A stretch of 64,000 nucleotides of DNA, taken from the NCBI RefSeq assembly GCF_029227915.1, contig NC_079877.1, positions 36,173,851 to 36,237,850 on the forward strand. The letters are read 5' to 3'. The translations under genes and the position numbers were made by a program. Below the pieces are notes generated by a model. It saw only the letters and a program-made list of their open reading frames with translations. It did no database searches and was not told the origin of the DNA. This document shows positions 50,901-62,900 of this stretch, piece by piece (the stretch's first letter is position 1; each line of letters begins with the position of its first letter). The stretch comes from Hydractinia symbiolongicarpus. Taxonomy: Eukaryota; Cnidaria; Hydrozoa; Anthoathecata; Hydractiniidae.

Positions 50901-53900
50901 GGAAATGAGTTTACTCCCTGGGTACTTTCTTTGTATATATTCGACTATACGGGCCTAGCTCGGGACTTACGGGAAATCTCTAGTTTTCGTTTGCCGGCGA
51001 TTAAACCTCTTTCATTAAGCGTCTCATCAAAAATGAAAACATTTTTGAAAACTACAAGTCTCATGCGTTTTAGTGGTGAAAAAATAATTTAAAAAATCGT
51101 TCGGGAAATGAGTTTACTTCCCGGGTACTTTCTCTGTATACTTTTGACTATACGGGCCGAGTCCGTGATATACGGGAAATCGCGGGTTTTCGTTTGCCGG
51201 CGATTAAACTTCTTTTATTCAGCGTCTCATCAAAAATGAAAACATTTTTGAAAACTACAAGTCTCATGCCTTCTAGTAGTGAAAAAATAATTTAAAAAAA
51301 CATTCGGGAAATGAGTTTACTCCCTGGGTACTTTCTTTGTATATATTCGACTATACGGGCCTAGCTCGGGACGTACGGGAAATCGCTAGTTTTCGTTTGC
51401 CGGCGATTAAACCTCTTTCATTAAGCGTCTCATCAAAAATGAAAACATTTTTGAAAACTACAAGTCTCATGCGTTTTAGTGGCGAAAAAATAATTTAAAA
51501 AATCGTTCTGGAAATGAGTTTACTCCCTGAGTACTTTCTTTGTATACTTTTGACTATATGGGCCGAGTCCGGGATTTACAGGAAATCGCTGGTTTTCGTT
51601 TGCCGGCGATTAAACTTCTTTTATTCAACGTCTCATCAAAAATGAAAACATTCCTGAAAACTACAAGTCTCATGCGTTTTAGTGGTGAAAAAATAATTTA
51701 AAAAATCGTTCGGGAAATTAGTTTACTCCCTGGGTACTTTCTTTGTATACTTTTCACTATACGGGCCGAGTCCGGGATTTACTGGAAATCGCGGGTTTTC
51801 GTTTGCCGGCGATTAAACTTCTTTTATTCAGCGTCTCATCAGAAATGAAAACATTTTTGAAAACTACAAGTCTCATGCGTTTTAGTGGTAAAAAGATGAT
51901 TTAAAAAATCGTTCTGGAAATGAGTTTACTCACAGGGTACTTTCTTTGTATACATTCGACTATACGGGCGAAGCCCGGGATTTACGGCAAAACGCGGGTT
52001 TTCGTTTGCTGGCGATTAAACCTCTTTTATTTAGCGTCTCATCAAAAATGAAAACATTTTTAAAAACTACAAGTCTCATGCCTTCTAGTAGTGAAAAAAT
52101 AATTTAAAAAAACGTTCGGGAAATGAGTTTACTCCCTGGGTACTTTCTTTGTATATATTCGACTATACGGGCCTAGCTCGGGACTTACGGGAAATCGCTA
52201 GTTTTCGTTTGCCGGCGATTAAACCTCTTTCATTAAGCGTCTCATCAAAAATGAAAACATTTTTGAAAACTACAAGTCTCATGCGTTTTAGTGGCGAAAA
52301 AATAATTTAAAAAATCGTTCGGGAAATGAGTTTACTCCGTGGGTACTTTCTTTGTATACCTTTGGCTATACGGGCCGAGTCCGGGATTTAAGGGAATTCG
52401 CGGGTTTTCGTTTGCCGGCGATTAAACTTCTTTTATTCAGCGTCTCATCAAAAATGAAAACATTTTTGAAAACTACAAGTCTCATGCCTTCTAGTAGTGA
52501 AAAAATAATTTAAAAAAACATTCGGGAAATGAGTTTACTCCCTGGGTACTTTCTTTGTATATATTCGACTATACGGGCCTAGCTCGGGACGTACGGGAAA
52601 TCGCTAGTTTTCGTTTGCCGGCGATTAAACCTCTTTCATTAAGCGTCTCATCAAAAATGAAAACATTTTTGAAAACTACAAGTCTCATGCGTTTTAGTGG
52701 CGAAAAAATAATTTAAAAAATCGTTCTGGAAATGAGTTTACTCCCTGAGTACTTTCTTTGTATACTTTTGACTATATGGGCCGAGTCCGGGATTTACAGG
52801 AAATCGCTGGTTTTCGTTTGCCGGCGATTAAACTTCTTTTATTCAACGTCTCATCAAAAATGAAAACATTCCTGAAAACTACAAGTCTCATGCGTTTTAG
52901 TGGTGAAAAAATAATTTAAAAAATCGTTCGGGAAATTAGTTTACTCCCTGGGTACTTTCTTTGTATACTTTTCACTATACGGGCCGAGTCCGGGATTTAC
53001 TGGAAATCGCGGGTTTTCGTTTGCCGGCGATTAAACTTCTTTTATTCAGCGTCTCATCAGAAATGAAAACATTTTTGAAAACTACAAGTCTCATGCGTTT
53101 TAGTGGTAAAAAGATGATTTAAAAAATCGTTCTGGAAATGAGTTTACTCACAGGGTACTTTCTTTGTATACATTCGACTATACGGGCGAAGCCCGGGATT
53201 TACGGCAAAACGCGGGTTTTCGTTTGCTGGCGATTAAACCTCTTTTATTTAGCGTCTCATCAAAAATGAAAACATTTTTAAAAACTACAAGTCTCTTGCC
53301 TTTTAGTGGTGAAAAAATAATTCGAAAAATCGTTCGGGAAATGAGTTTACTCCCTGGGTACTTTGTTTGTATACATTCGACAATACGGGCCAAGCCTGGG
53401 ATGTACGGGAAATCGCGGGTTTTCGTTTGCCGGCGATTAAACCTCTTTCATTAAGCGTCTTATCAAAAATGAAAACATTTTTGAAAACTACAAGTCTCGT
53501 GCGTTTTAGTGGTGAAAAATAATTTAAAAAATCGTTCGGGAAATGAGTTTACTTCCTGGGTACTTTCTCTGTATACTTTTGACTATACGGGCCGAGTCCG
53601 GGATTTACGGGAAATCGCGGGTTTTTGTTTGCCGGCGATTAAACTTCTTTTATTCAGCGTCTCATCAAAAATAAAAACATTTTTGAAAACTACAAGTCTC
53701 ATGCGTTTTAGTGTTGAAAAAATAATTTAAAAAATCGTTCGGGAAATGAGTTTACTCCGTGGGTACTTTCTTTGTATACCTTTGGCTATACGGGCCGAGT
53801 CCGGGATTTACGGGAATTCTCGGGTTTTCGTTTGCCGGCGATTAAACTACTTTTATTTAGCGTCTCATCAAGAATGAAAACATTTTTGAAAACTACAAGT

Positions 53901-56900
53901 CTCATGCGTTTTAGTGGTGAAAAGATAATTTGAAAAATCGTTCTGGAAATGAGTTTACTCCCTGGGTACTTTCTTTGTATACCTTTGGCTATACGGGCAG
54001 AGTCCGGGATTTAAGGGAATTCGCGGGTTTTCGTTTGCCGGCGATTAAACTTCTTTTATTCAGCGTTTCATCAAAAATGAAAACATTTTTGAAAACTACA
54101 AGTCTCATGCCTTCTAGTAGTGAAAAATTAATTTAAAAAAACGTTCGGGAAATGAGTTTACTCCCTGGGTACTTTCTTTGTATATATTCGACTATACGGG
54201 CCTAGCTCGGGACTTACGGGAAATCGTTAGTTTTCGTTTGCCGGCGATTAAACCTCTTTCATTAAGCGTCTCATCAAAAATGAAAACATTTTTGAAAACT
54301 ACAAGTCTCATGCGTTTTAGTGGCAAAAAAATAATTTAAAAAATCGTTCTGGAAATGAGTTTACTCCCTGAGTACTTCCTTTGTATACTTTTGACTATAC
54401 GGGCCGAGTCCGGGATTTACAGGGAATCGCTGGTTTTCGTTTGCCGGCGATTCAACTTCTTTTATTCAGCGTCTCATCAAAAATGAAAACATTCCTGAAA
54501 ACTACAAGTCTCATGCGTTTTAGTGGTGAAAAAATAATTTAAAAAATCGTTCGGGAAATGAGTTTACTCCCTGGGTACTTTCTTTGTATACTTTTGACTA
54601 TACGGGCCGAGTCCGGGATTTACTGGAAATCGCGGGTTTTCGTTTGCCGGCGATTAAACTTCTTTTATTCAGCGTCTCATCAGAAATGAAAACATTTTTG
54701 AAAACTACAAGTCTCATGCGTTTTAGTGGTAAAAAGATGATTTAAAAAATCGTTCTGGAAATGAGTTTACTCCCTGGGTACTTTCTTTGTATACCTTTGG
54801 CTATACGGGCAGAGTCCGGGATTTAAGGGAATTCGCGGGTTTTCGTTTGCCGGCGATTAAACTTCTTTTATTCAGCGTTTCATCAAAAATGAAAACATTT
54901 TTGAAAACTACAAGTCTCATGCCATCTAGTAGTGAAAAAATAATTTAAAAAAACGTTCGGGAAATGAGTTTACTCCCTGGGTACTTTCTTTGTATATATT
55001 CGACTATACGGGCCTAGCTCGGGACTTACGGGAAATCGTTAGTTTTCGTTTGCCGGCGATTAAACCTCTTTCATTGAGCGTCTCATCAAAAATGAAAACA
55101 TTTTTGAAAACTACAAGTCTCATGCGTTTTAGTGGCAAAAAAATAATTTAAAAAATCGTTCTGGAAATGAGTTTACTCCCTGAGTACTTCCTTTGCATAC
55201 TTTTGACTATACGGGCCGAGTCCGGGATTTACAGGGAATCGCTGGTTTTCGTTTGCCGGCGATTCAACTTCTTTTATTCAGCGTCTCATCAAAAATGAAA
55301 AACATTCCTGAAAACTACAAGTCTCATGCGTTTTAGTGGTGAAAAAATAATTTAAAAAATCGTTCGGGAAATGAGTTTACTCCCTGGGTACTTTCTTTGT
55401 ATACTTTTGACTATACGGGCCGAGTCCGGGATTTACTGGAAATCGCGGGTTTTCGTTTGCCGGCGATTAAACTTCTTTTATTCAGCGTCTCATCAGAAAT
55501 GAAAACATTTTTGAAAACTACAAGTCTCATGCGTTTTAGTGGTAAAAAGATGATTTAAAAAATCGTTCTGGAAATGAGTTTACTCACAGGGTACTTTCTT
55601 TGTATACATTCGGCTATACGGGCCAAGCCCGGGATTTACGGCAAAACGCGGGTTTTCGTTTGCTGGCGATTAAACCTCTTTCATTTAGCGTCTCATCAAA
55701 AATGAAAACATTTTTGAAAACTACAAGTCTCTTGCCTTTTAGTGGTGAAAAAATAATTCGAAAAATCGTTCGGGAAATGAGTTTACTCCCTGGATACTTT
55801 GTTTGTATACATTCGACAATACGGGCCAAGCCTGGGATGTACGGGAAGTCGCGGGTTTTCGTTTGCCGGCGATTAAACCTCTCTCATTAAGCGTCTCATC
55901 AAAAATGAAAACATTTTTGAAAACTACAAGTCTCATGCGTTTTAGTGGTGAAAAGATAATTTAAAAAATCGTTCTGGAAATGAGTTTACTCACAGGGTAC
56001 TTTCTTTGTATATACTCAACTATACTGGCCAAGCACGGGATATACGGGAAATCGCGGGTTTTCGTTTGCCGGCGATTAAACTTCTTTTATTCAGCGTCTC
56101 ATCAAAAATGAAAACATTTTTGAAAACTACAAGTCTCATGCGTTTTAGTGGTGAAAAAATAATTTAAAAAATCGTTCGGGAATTGAGTTTACTCACAGGG
56201 TACTTTCTTTGTATACTTTTGACTATATGGGGCGAGTCCAGGATTTACAGGAAATCGCGGGTTTTCGTTTGCCGGCGATTAAACATCTTTTATTCAGCGT
56301 CTCATCAAAAATGAAAACATTTTTGAAAGCTACAAGTCTCATGGGTTTTAGTGGTGAAAAGATAATTTAAAAAATCGTTCTGGAGATGAGTTTACTCCCT
56401 GGGTATTTTCTTTGTATACTTTTGACTATACGGGCCGAGTCCGGGATTTACGGGAATTCGCGGGTTTTCGTATGCCGGCGATTAAACTTCTTTTATTCAG
56501 CGTCTAATCAAAAATAAAAACATTTTTGAAAACTACAAGTCTCATGCGTTTTAGTGGTGTAAAGATAATTAAAAAAATCGGTCTAGAAAAGAGTTTACTC
56601 CCTGGGTACCTTCTTTGTATACTTTTGACTATACGGGCCGAGTCCGGGATTTACGGGAATTCGCGGGTTTTCGTATGCCGGCGATTAAACTTCTTTTATT
56701 CAGCGTCTCATCAAAAATAAAAACATTTTTGAAAACTACAAGTCTCATGCGTTTTAGTGGTGTAAAGATAATTAAAAAAATCGGTCTGGAAAAGAGTTTA
56801 CTCCCTGGGTACCTTCTTTGTATACATTCGACTATACGGGCCTAGTTTGGGATTTACGGGAAATCGCTACTTTTCGTTTGCCGGCGATTAAACCTCTTTC

Positions 56901-57000
56901 ATTAAGCGTCTCATCAAAAATGAAAACATTTTTGAAAACTACAAGTCTCATGCGTTTTAGAGGCGAAAAAATAATTTAAAAAATCGTTCTGGAAATGAGT
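33000..57000 (+). repeat. Second array domain with its own monomer classes and long repeats
   Basis: From about 33 kb the commonest pattern becomes monomers with TTCTAGTAGTGAAAAAATAA followed by TATATATTCGACTATACGGG and CCTAGCTCGGGAC. Large blocks recur: 36927/42610 (5683), 38551/44031 (5480), 44031/47481 (3450), 47481/53164 (5683), 40580/46669/49916 (6089 and 3247). The variant GTCTACTCAAAAATAAAAAC marks the last set. All offsets are within a few bases of multiples of 203. Confidence 0.8.
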
Positions 57001-59331
57001 TTACTCCCTGAGTACTTTCTTTGTATACTTTTGACTATACGGGCCGATTCCGGGATTTACGGGAAATCGCGGGTTTTCGTTTGCCGGCGATTAAACTTCT
57101 TTTATTCAGCGTCTCATCAAAAATAAAAACATTTTTGAAAACTACAAGTCTCATGCGTTTTAGTGTTGAAAAAATAATTCAAAAAATCGTTCGGGAAATG
57201 AGTTTACTCCGTGGGTACTTTCTTTGTATACCTTTTGCTATACGGGCCGAGTCCGGGATTTACGGGGAATCGCGGGTTTTCGTTTGCCGGCGATTAAACT
57301 TCTTTTATTCAGCGTCTCATCAAGAATGAAAACATTTTTGAAAACTACAAGTCTCATGCGTTTTAGTGGTGAAAAGATAATTTAAAAAATCGTTCTGGAA
57401 ATGAGTTTACTCACAGGGTACTTTCTTTGTATACATTCGACTATACGGGCCAAGCCCGGGATTTACGGGAAATCGCGGGTTTTCGTTTGCCAGCGATTAA
57501 ACCTCTTTCATTAAGCGTCTCAACAAAAAAGAAAACATTTTTGAAAACTACAAGTCTCATGCCTTCTAGTGGTGAAAAAATAATTTAAAAAAACGTTCGG
57601 GAAAAGAGTTTACTCCCTGGGTACTTTCTTTGTATACATTCGACTATACGAGCCTAGCTTGGGATTTACGGGAAATCGCTACTTTTCGTTTGCCGGCGAT
57701 TAAACCTCTTTCATTAAGCGTCTCATCAAAAATGAAAACATTTTTGAAAACTACAAGTCTCTTGCCTTTTAGTGGTGAAAAAAAAAATTCGAAAAATCGT
57801 TCGGGAAATGAGTTTACTCCCTGAGTACTTTGTTTGTATACATTCGACAATACGGGCCAAGCCTGGGATTTACGGGAAATCGCGGGTTTTTGTTTGCCAG
57901 CGATTAAACCTCTTTCATTAAGCGTCTCATCAAAAATGAAAACATTTTTGAAAACTACAAGTCTCATGCGTTATAGTGGTGAAAAAATAATTTAAAAAAT
58001 CGTTCATGAAATGAGTTTACTTCCTGGGTACTTTCTCTGTATACTTTAGACTATACGGGCCGAGTCCGGGATTTACGGGAAATCGCGGGTTTTCGTTTGC
58101 CGGCGATTAAACTTCTTTTATTCAGCGTCTCATCAAAAATGAAAACATTTTTGAAAACTACAAGTCTCATACGTTTTAGTGGTGAAAAAATAATTTAAAA
58201 AATCGTTCGGGAAATAAGTTTACTCCCTGGGAATTTTTTTTGTATACTTTGACTATACGGGCCGAGTCCGGGATTTGCGGGAAATCGCGGGTTTTAGTTT
58301 GCCGGCGATTAAACCTCTTTCATTAAGCGTCTCATCAAAAATGAAAACATTTTTAAAAAATACAAGTCTCATGCGTTTTAGTGGTGAAAAAATAATTAAA
58401 AAAATCGTTCGGGAAATGAGTTTACTTTCTTGGTACTTTCTCTGTATACTTTTGACTTTACGGGCCGAGTCCGGGATTTACGGGAAATCGCGGGTTTTCG
58501 CTTGCCAGCGATTAAACTTCTTTTATTCAGCGTCTCATCAAAAAAAAAAACATTTTTGAAAACTACAGGTCTCATGCGTTTTAGTGTTTAAAAAATAATT
58601 TAAAAAATCGTTCGGGAAATGAGTTTACTCCCTGGGTACTTTCTTTGTATACCTTTAGCTATACGGGCCGAGTCCGGGATTTAAGGGAATTCGCGGGTTT
58701 TCGTTTGCCGGCGATTAAACTTCTTTTATTCAGCGTCTCATCAAAAATGAAAACATTTTTGAAAACTACAAGTCTCATGCCTTCTAGTAGTGAAAAAATA
58801 ATTTAAAAAAACGTTCGGGAAATGAGTTTACTCCCTGGGTACTTTCTTTGTATATATTCGACTATACGGGCCTAGCTCGGGACTTACAGGAAATCGCTAG
58901 TTTTCGTTTGCCGGCGATTAAACCTCTTTCATTAAGCGTCTCATCAAAAATGAAAACATTTTTGAAAACTACAAGTCTCATGCGTTTTAGTGGCGAAAAA
59001 ATAATTTAAAAAATCGTTCTGGAAATGAGTTTACTCCCTGGGTAGTTTCTTTGTATACCTTTAGCTATACGGGCCGAGTCCGGGATTTAAGGGAATTCGC
59101 GGGTTTTCGTTTGCCGGCGATTAAACTTCTTTTATTCAGCGTCTCATCAAAAATGAAAACATTTTTGAAAACTACAAGTCTCATGCCTTCTAGTAGTGAA
59201 AAAATAATTTAAAAAAACGTTCGGGAAATGAGTTTACTCCCTGGGTACTTTCTTTGTATATATTCGACTATACGGGCCTAGCTCGGGACTTACGGGAAAT
59301 CGCTAGTTTTCGTTTGCCGGCGATTAAACCT

Positions 59332-59959
59332 TGATTTTTTTGATTTTTGATTTTCTCTTTATTTAACGTCGATAGATACAATAGTATTTAAATAACTAAT
59401 TTAAATCGACAACAAAACGTAAAACAAGGCAAACAGCGATAAAAAATAAGAAAAATAAATAAATAAATAAGTAAAGTTAAAATATGTATGGTATATCCAT
59501 GCATATTTTACAGGTGCAAACATCACCTTCCCAAAATTTTATTGAGCTACGGAAGGCTTCGAGAGAAGGAGCATTCTTTGTAGCGTGAGGCACAGATATC
59601 CATAGCTTCCCTGCAATATTTGATAAAGTATTTAAGCCATAGTACGTTGTCCGACAAGTTGGTCGCCTGATCAAATTAAAGCAAAGAAGGTTGTACTTGT
59701 TTTCCCTAACAGAAAATATCTCGTTCATATATAGAGGTGACAATCCATTTAAAAATTTGTAAACCTCTTTCATTAAATTCTGTAAATTGATGATGTGAAT
59801 ATTTTTAACATTACATAAAGATAAAAGTTCATCGTAACTGCCATTTATATCGTCCTGTATGATTCTTAGACAACGTTCATGAATACGATTGATTCGATTA
59901 TTCGCAACTTTTCCACAAAACATCCATACTAAGGGACAGTAAGAAAACTGAGACAAAAT
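59332..59959 (-). mobile_element. 5'-truncated non-LTR retrotransposon (LINE) inserted in the satellite
   Basis: A 628-bp non-satellite segment sits cleanly inside one monomer, between GATTAAACCT and CTCTTTCATTAAG, with at most a 2-bp overlap as target duplication. On the minus strand it carries the last 160 codons of a reverse transcriptase polyprotein, about 140 bp of 3' UTR, and a short TCAAAAA-type tail at the 59332 end. Truncation at the 5' end and a simple-repeat 3' tail are usual for LINE insertions. It is the only transposon in about 57 kb of satellite seen here. Confidence 0.85.
59477..59959 (-). pseudogene. C-terminal fragment of a LINE reverse transcriptase polyprotein
   Basis: The frame begins at the insertion edge with ILSQFSYCPLVWMF and continues with NNRINRIHERCLRIIQDD, YKFLNGLSPLYMNEIF, RRPTCRTTYYGLNT and GKLWISVPHATKN, ending with a C-x-C-x2-C group (CTCKIC). 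This order is the familiar C-terminal region after the reverse transcriptase domain in Jockey/CR1-like animal LINEs. The catalytic palm motif and everything upstream are missing, so it is dead. The open frame continues upstream for 12 codons of satellite to an ATG at 59995, a chance fusion. There are no frameshifts, so the insertion is fairly young. Confidence 0.85.
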
Positions 59960-62900
59960 CTCTTTCATTAAGCGTCTCATCAAAAATAAAAACATTTTTG
60001 AAAACTACAAGTCTCATGCGTTTTAGTGGCAAAAAAATAATTTAAAAAATCGTTCTGGAAATGAGTTTACTCCCTGAGTACTTTCTTTGTATACTTTTGA
60101 CTATACGGGCCGAGTCCGGGATTTACAGGAAATCGCTGGTTTTCGTTTGCTGGCGATTAAACTTCTTTTATTCAGCGTCTCATCAAAAATGAAAACATTT
60201 TTGAAAACTACAAGTCTCATGCCTTCTAGTAGTGAAAAAATAATTTAAAAAAACGTTCGGGAAATGAGTTTACTCCCTGGGTACTTTCTTTGTATATATT
60301 CGACTATACGGGCCTAGCTCGGGACTTACGGGAAATCGCTAGTTTTCGTTTGCCGGCGATTAAACCTCTTTCATTAAGCGTCTCATCAAAAATGAAAACA
60401 TTTTTGAAAACTACAAGTCTCATGCGTTTTAGTGGCGAAAAAATAATTTAAAAAATCGTTCTGGAAATGAGTTTACTCCCTGGGTACTTTCTTTGTATAC
60501 CTTTAGCTATACGGGCCGAGTCCGGGATTTAAGGGAATTCGCGGGATTTCGTTTGCCGGCGATTAAACTTCTTTTATTCAGCGTCTCATCAAAAATGAAA
60601 ATATTTTTGAAAACTACAAGTCTCATGCCTTCTAGTAGTGAAAAAATAATTTAAAAAAACGTTCGGGAAATGAGTTTACTCCCTGGGTACTTTCTTTGTA
60701 TACTTTTGACTATACGGGCCGATTCCGGGATTTACGGGAAATCGCGGGTTTTCGTTTGCCGGCGATTAAACTTCTTTTATTCAGCGTCTCATCAAAAATA
60801 AAAACATTTTTGAAAACTACAAGTCTCATGCGTTTTAGTGTTGAAAAAATAATTCAAAAAATCGTTCGGGAAATGAGTTTACTCCGTGGGTACTTTCTTT
60901 GTATACCTTTTGCTATACGGGCCGAGTCCGGGATTTACGGGAAATCGCGGGTTTTCGTTTGCCGGCGATTAAACTTCTTTTATTCAGCGTCTCATCAAGA
61001 ATGAAAACATTTTTGAAAACTACAAGTCTCATGCGTTTTAGTGGTGAAAAGATAATTTAAAAAATCGTTCTGGAAATGAGTTTACTCACAGGGTACTTTC
61101 TTTGTATACATTCGACTATACGGGCCAAGCCCGGGATTTACGGGAAATCGCGGGTTTTCGTTTGCCAGCGATTAAACCTCTTTCATTAAGCGTCTCAACA
61201 AAAAAGAAAACATTTTTGAAAACTACAAGTCTCATGCCTTCTAGTGGTGAAAAAATAATTTAAAAAAACGTTCGGGAAAAGAGTTTACTCCCTGGGTACT
61301 TTCTTTGTATACATTCGACTATACGAGCCTAGCTTGGGATTTACGGGAAATCGCTACTTTTCGTTTGCCGGCGATTAAACCTCTTTCATTAAGCGTCTCA
61401 TCAAAAATGAAAACATTTTTGAAAACTACAAGTCTCTTGCCTTTTAGTGGTGAAAAAAAAAATTCGAAAAATCGTTCGGGAAATGAGTTTACTCCCTGAG
61501 TACTTTGTTTGTATACATTCGACAATACGGGCCAAGCCTGGGATTTACGGGAAATCGCGGGTTTTTGTTTGCCAGCGATTAAACCTCTTTCATTAAGCGT
61601 CTCATCAAAAATGAAAACATTTTTGAAAACTACAAGTCTCATGCGTTTTAGTGGTGAAAAAATAATTTAAAAAATCGTTCATGAAATGAGTTTACTTCCT
61701 GGGTACTTTCTCTGTATACTTTAGACTATACGGGCCGAGTCCGGGATTTACGGGAAATCGCGGGTTTTCGTTTGCCGGCGATTAAACTTCTTTTATTCAG
61801 CGTCTCATCAAAAATGAAAACATTTTTGAAAACTACAAGTCTCATGCGTTTTAGTGGTGTAAAGATAATTAAAAAAATCGGTCTGGAAAAGAGTTTACTC
61901 CCTGGGTACCTTCTTTGTATACATTCGACTATACGGGCCTAGTTTGGGATTTACGGGAAATCGCTACTTTTCGTTTGCCGGCGATTAAACCTCTTTCATT
62001 AAGCGTCTCATCAAAAATGAAAACATTTTTGAAAACTACAAGTCTCATGCGTTTTAGAGGCGAAAAAATAATTTAAAAAATCGTTCTGGAAATGAGTTTA
62101 CTCCCTGAGTACTTTCTTTGTATACTTTTGACTATACGGGCCGATTCCGGGATTTACGGGAAATCGCGGGTTTTCGTTTGCCGGCGATTAAACTTCTTTT
62201 ATTCAGCGTCTCATCAAAAATAAAAACATTTTTGAAAACTACAAGTCTCATGCGTTTTAGTGTTGAAAAAATAATTCAAAAAATCGTTCGGGAAATGAGT
62301 TTACTCCGTGGGTACTTTCTTTGTATACCTTTTGCTATACGGGCCGAGTCCGGGATTTACGGGAAATCGCGGGTTTTCGTTTGCCGGCGATTAAACTTCT
62401 TTTATTCAGCGTCTCATCAAGAATGAAAACATTTTTGAAAACTACAAGTCTCATGCGTTTTAGTGGTGAAAAGATAATTTAAAAAATCGTTCTGGAAATG
62501 AGTTTACTCACAGGGTACTTTCTTTGTATACATTCGACTATACGGGCCAAGCCCGGGATTTACGGGAAATCGCGGGTTTTCGTTTGCCAGCGATTAAACC
62601 TCTTTCATTAAGCGTCTCAACAAAAAAGAAAACATTTTTGAAAACTACAAGTCTCATGCCTTCTAGTGGTGAAAAAATAATTTAAAAAAACGTTCGGGAA
62701 AAGAGTTTACTCCCTGGGTACTTTCTTTGTATACATTCGACTATACGAGCCTAGCTTGGGATTTACGGGAAATCGCTACTTTTCGTTTGCCGGCGATTAA
62801 ACCTCTTTCATTAAGCGTCTCATCAAAAATGAAAACATTTTTGAAAACTACAAGTCTCTTGCCTTTTAGTGGTGAAAAAAAAAATTCGAAAAATCGTTCG

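Larger units (their letters stand above)
6043..59331 (+). repeat. 203-bp satellite array, main block (about 262 copies)
   Basis: The word CGTTCGGG recurs at 6051, 6254 and 6457 and then on the same 203-bp spacing through the block, always in the same orientation. A consensus monomer contains, in order: CGTTCGGGAAATGAG; TTTGTATACTTTTGACTATA; CGGGCCGAGTCCGGG; TTTACGGGAAATCGCGGG; TTTTCGTTTGCCGGCGATTA; TCAGCGTCTCATC; AAAACATTTTTGAAAAC; ACAAGTCTCATGCG; and the A/T tract AAAAAATAATTTAAAAAAT. I counted about 35 C and 42 G in 203 bases (38% GC) and 13 CpG, about 1.8 times expectation. A short hairpin (GTATA...TATAC) sits near monomer position 39-56. The array starts abruptly inside a monomer. The numerous open frames in it occur on both strands, shift frame every monomer (203 is not a multiple of 3) and are not genes. 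Confidence 0.98.

Noticed and set aside
59960-59995. ATG at 59995 as the start of a 172-residue protein
   Set aside because: The first 12 codons are satellite sequence; LINE homology begins exactly at the insertion edge. There is no reason to think it is translated.
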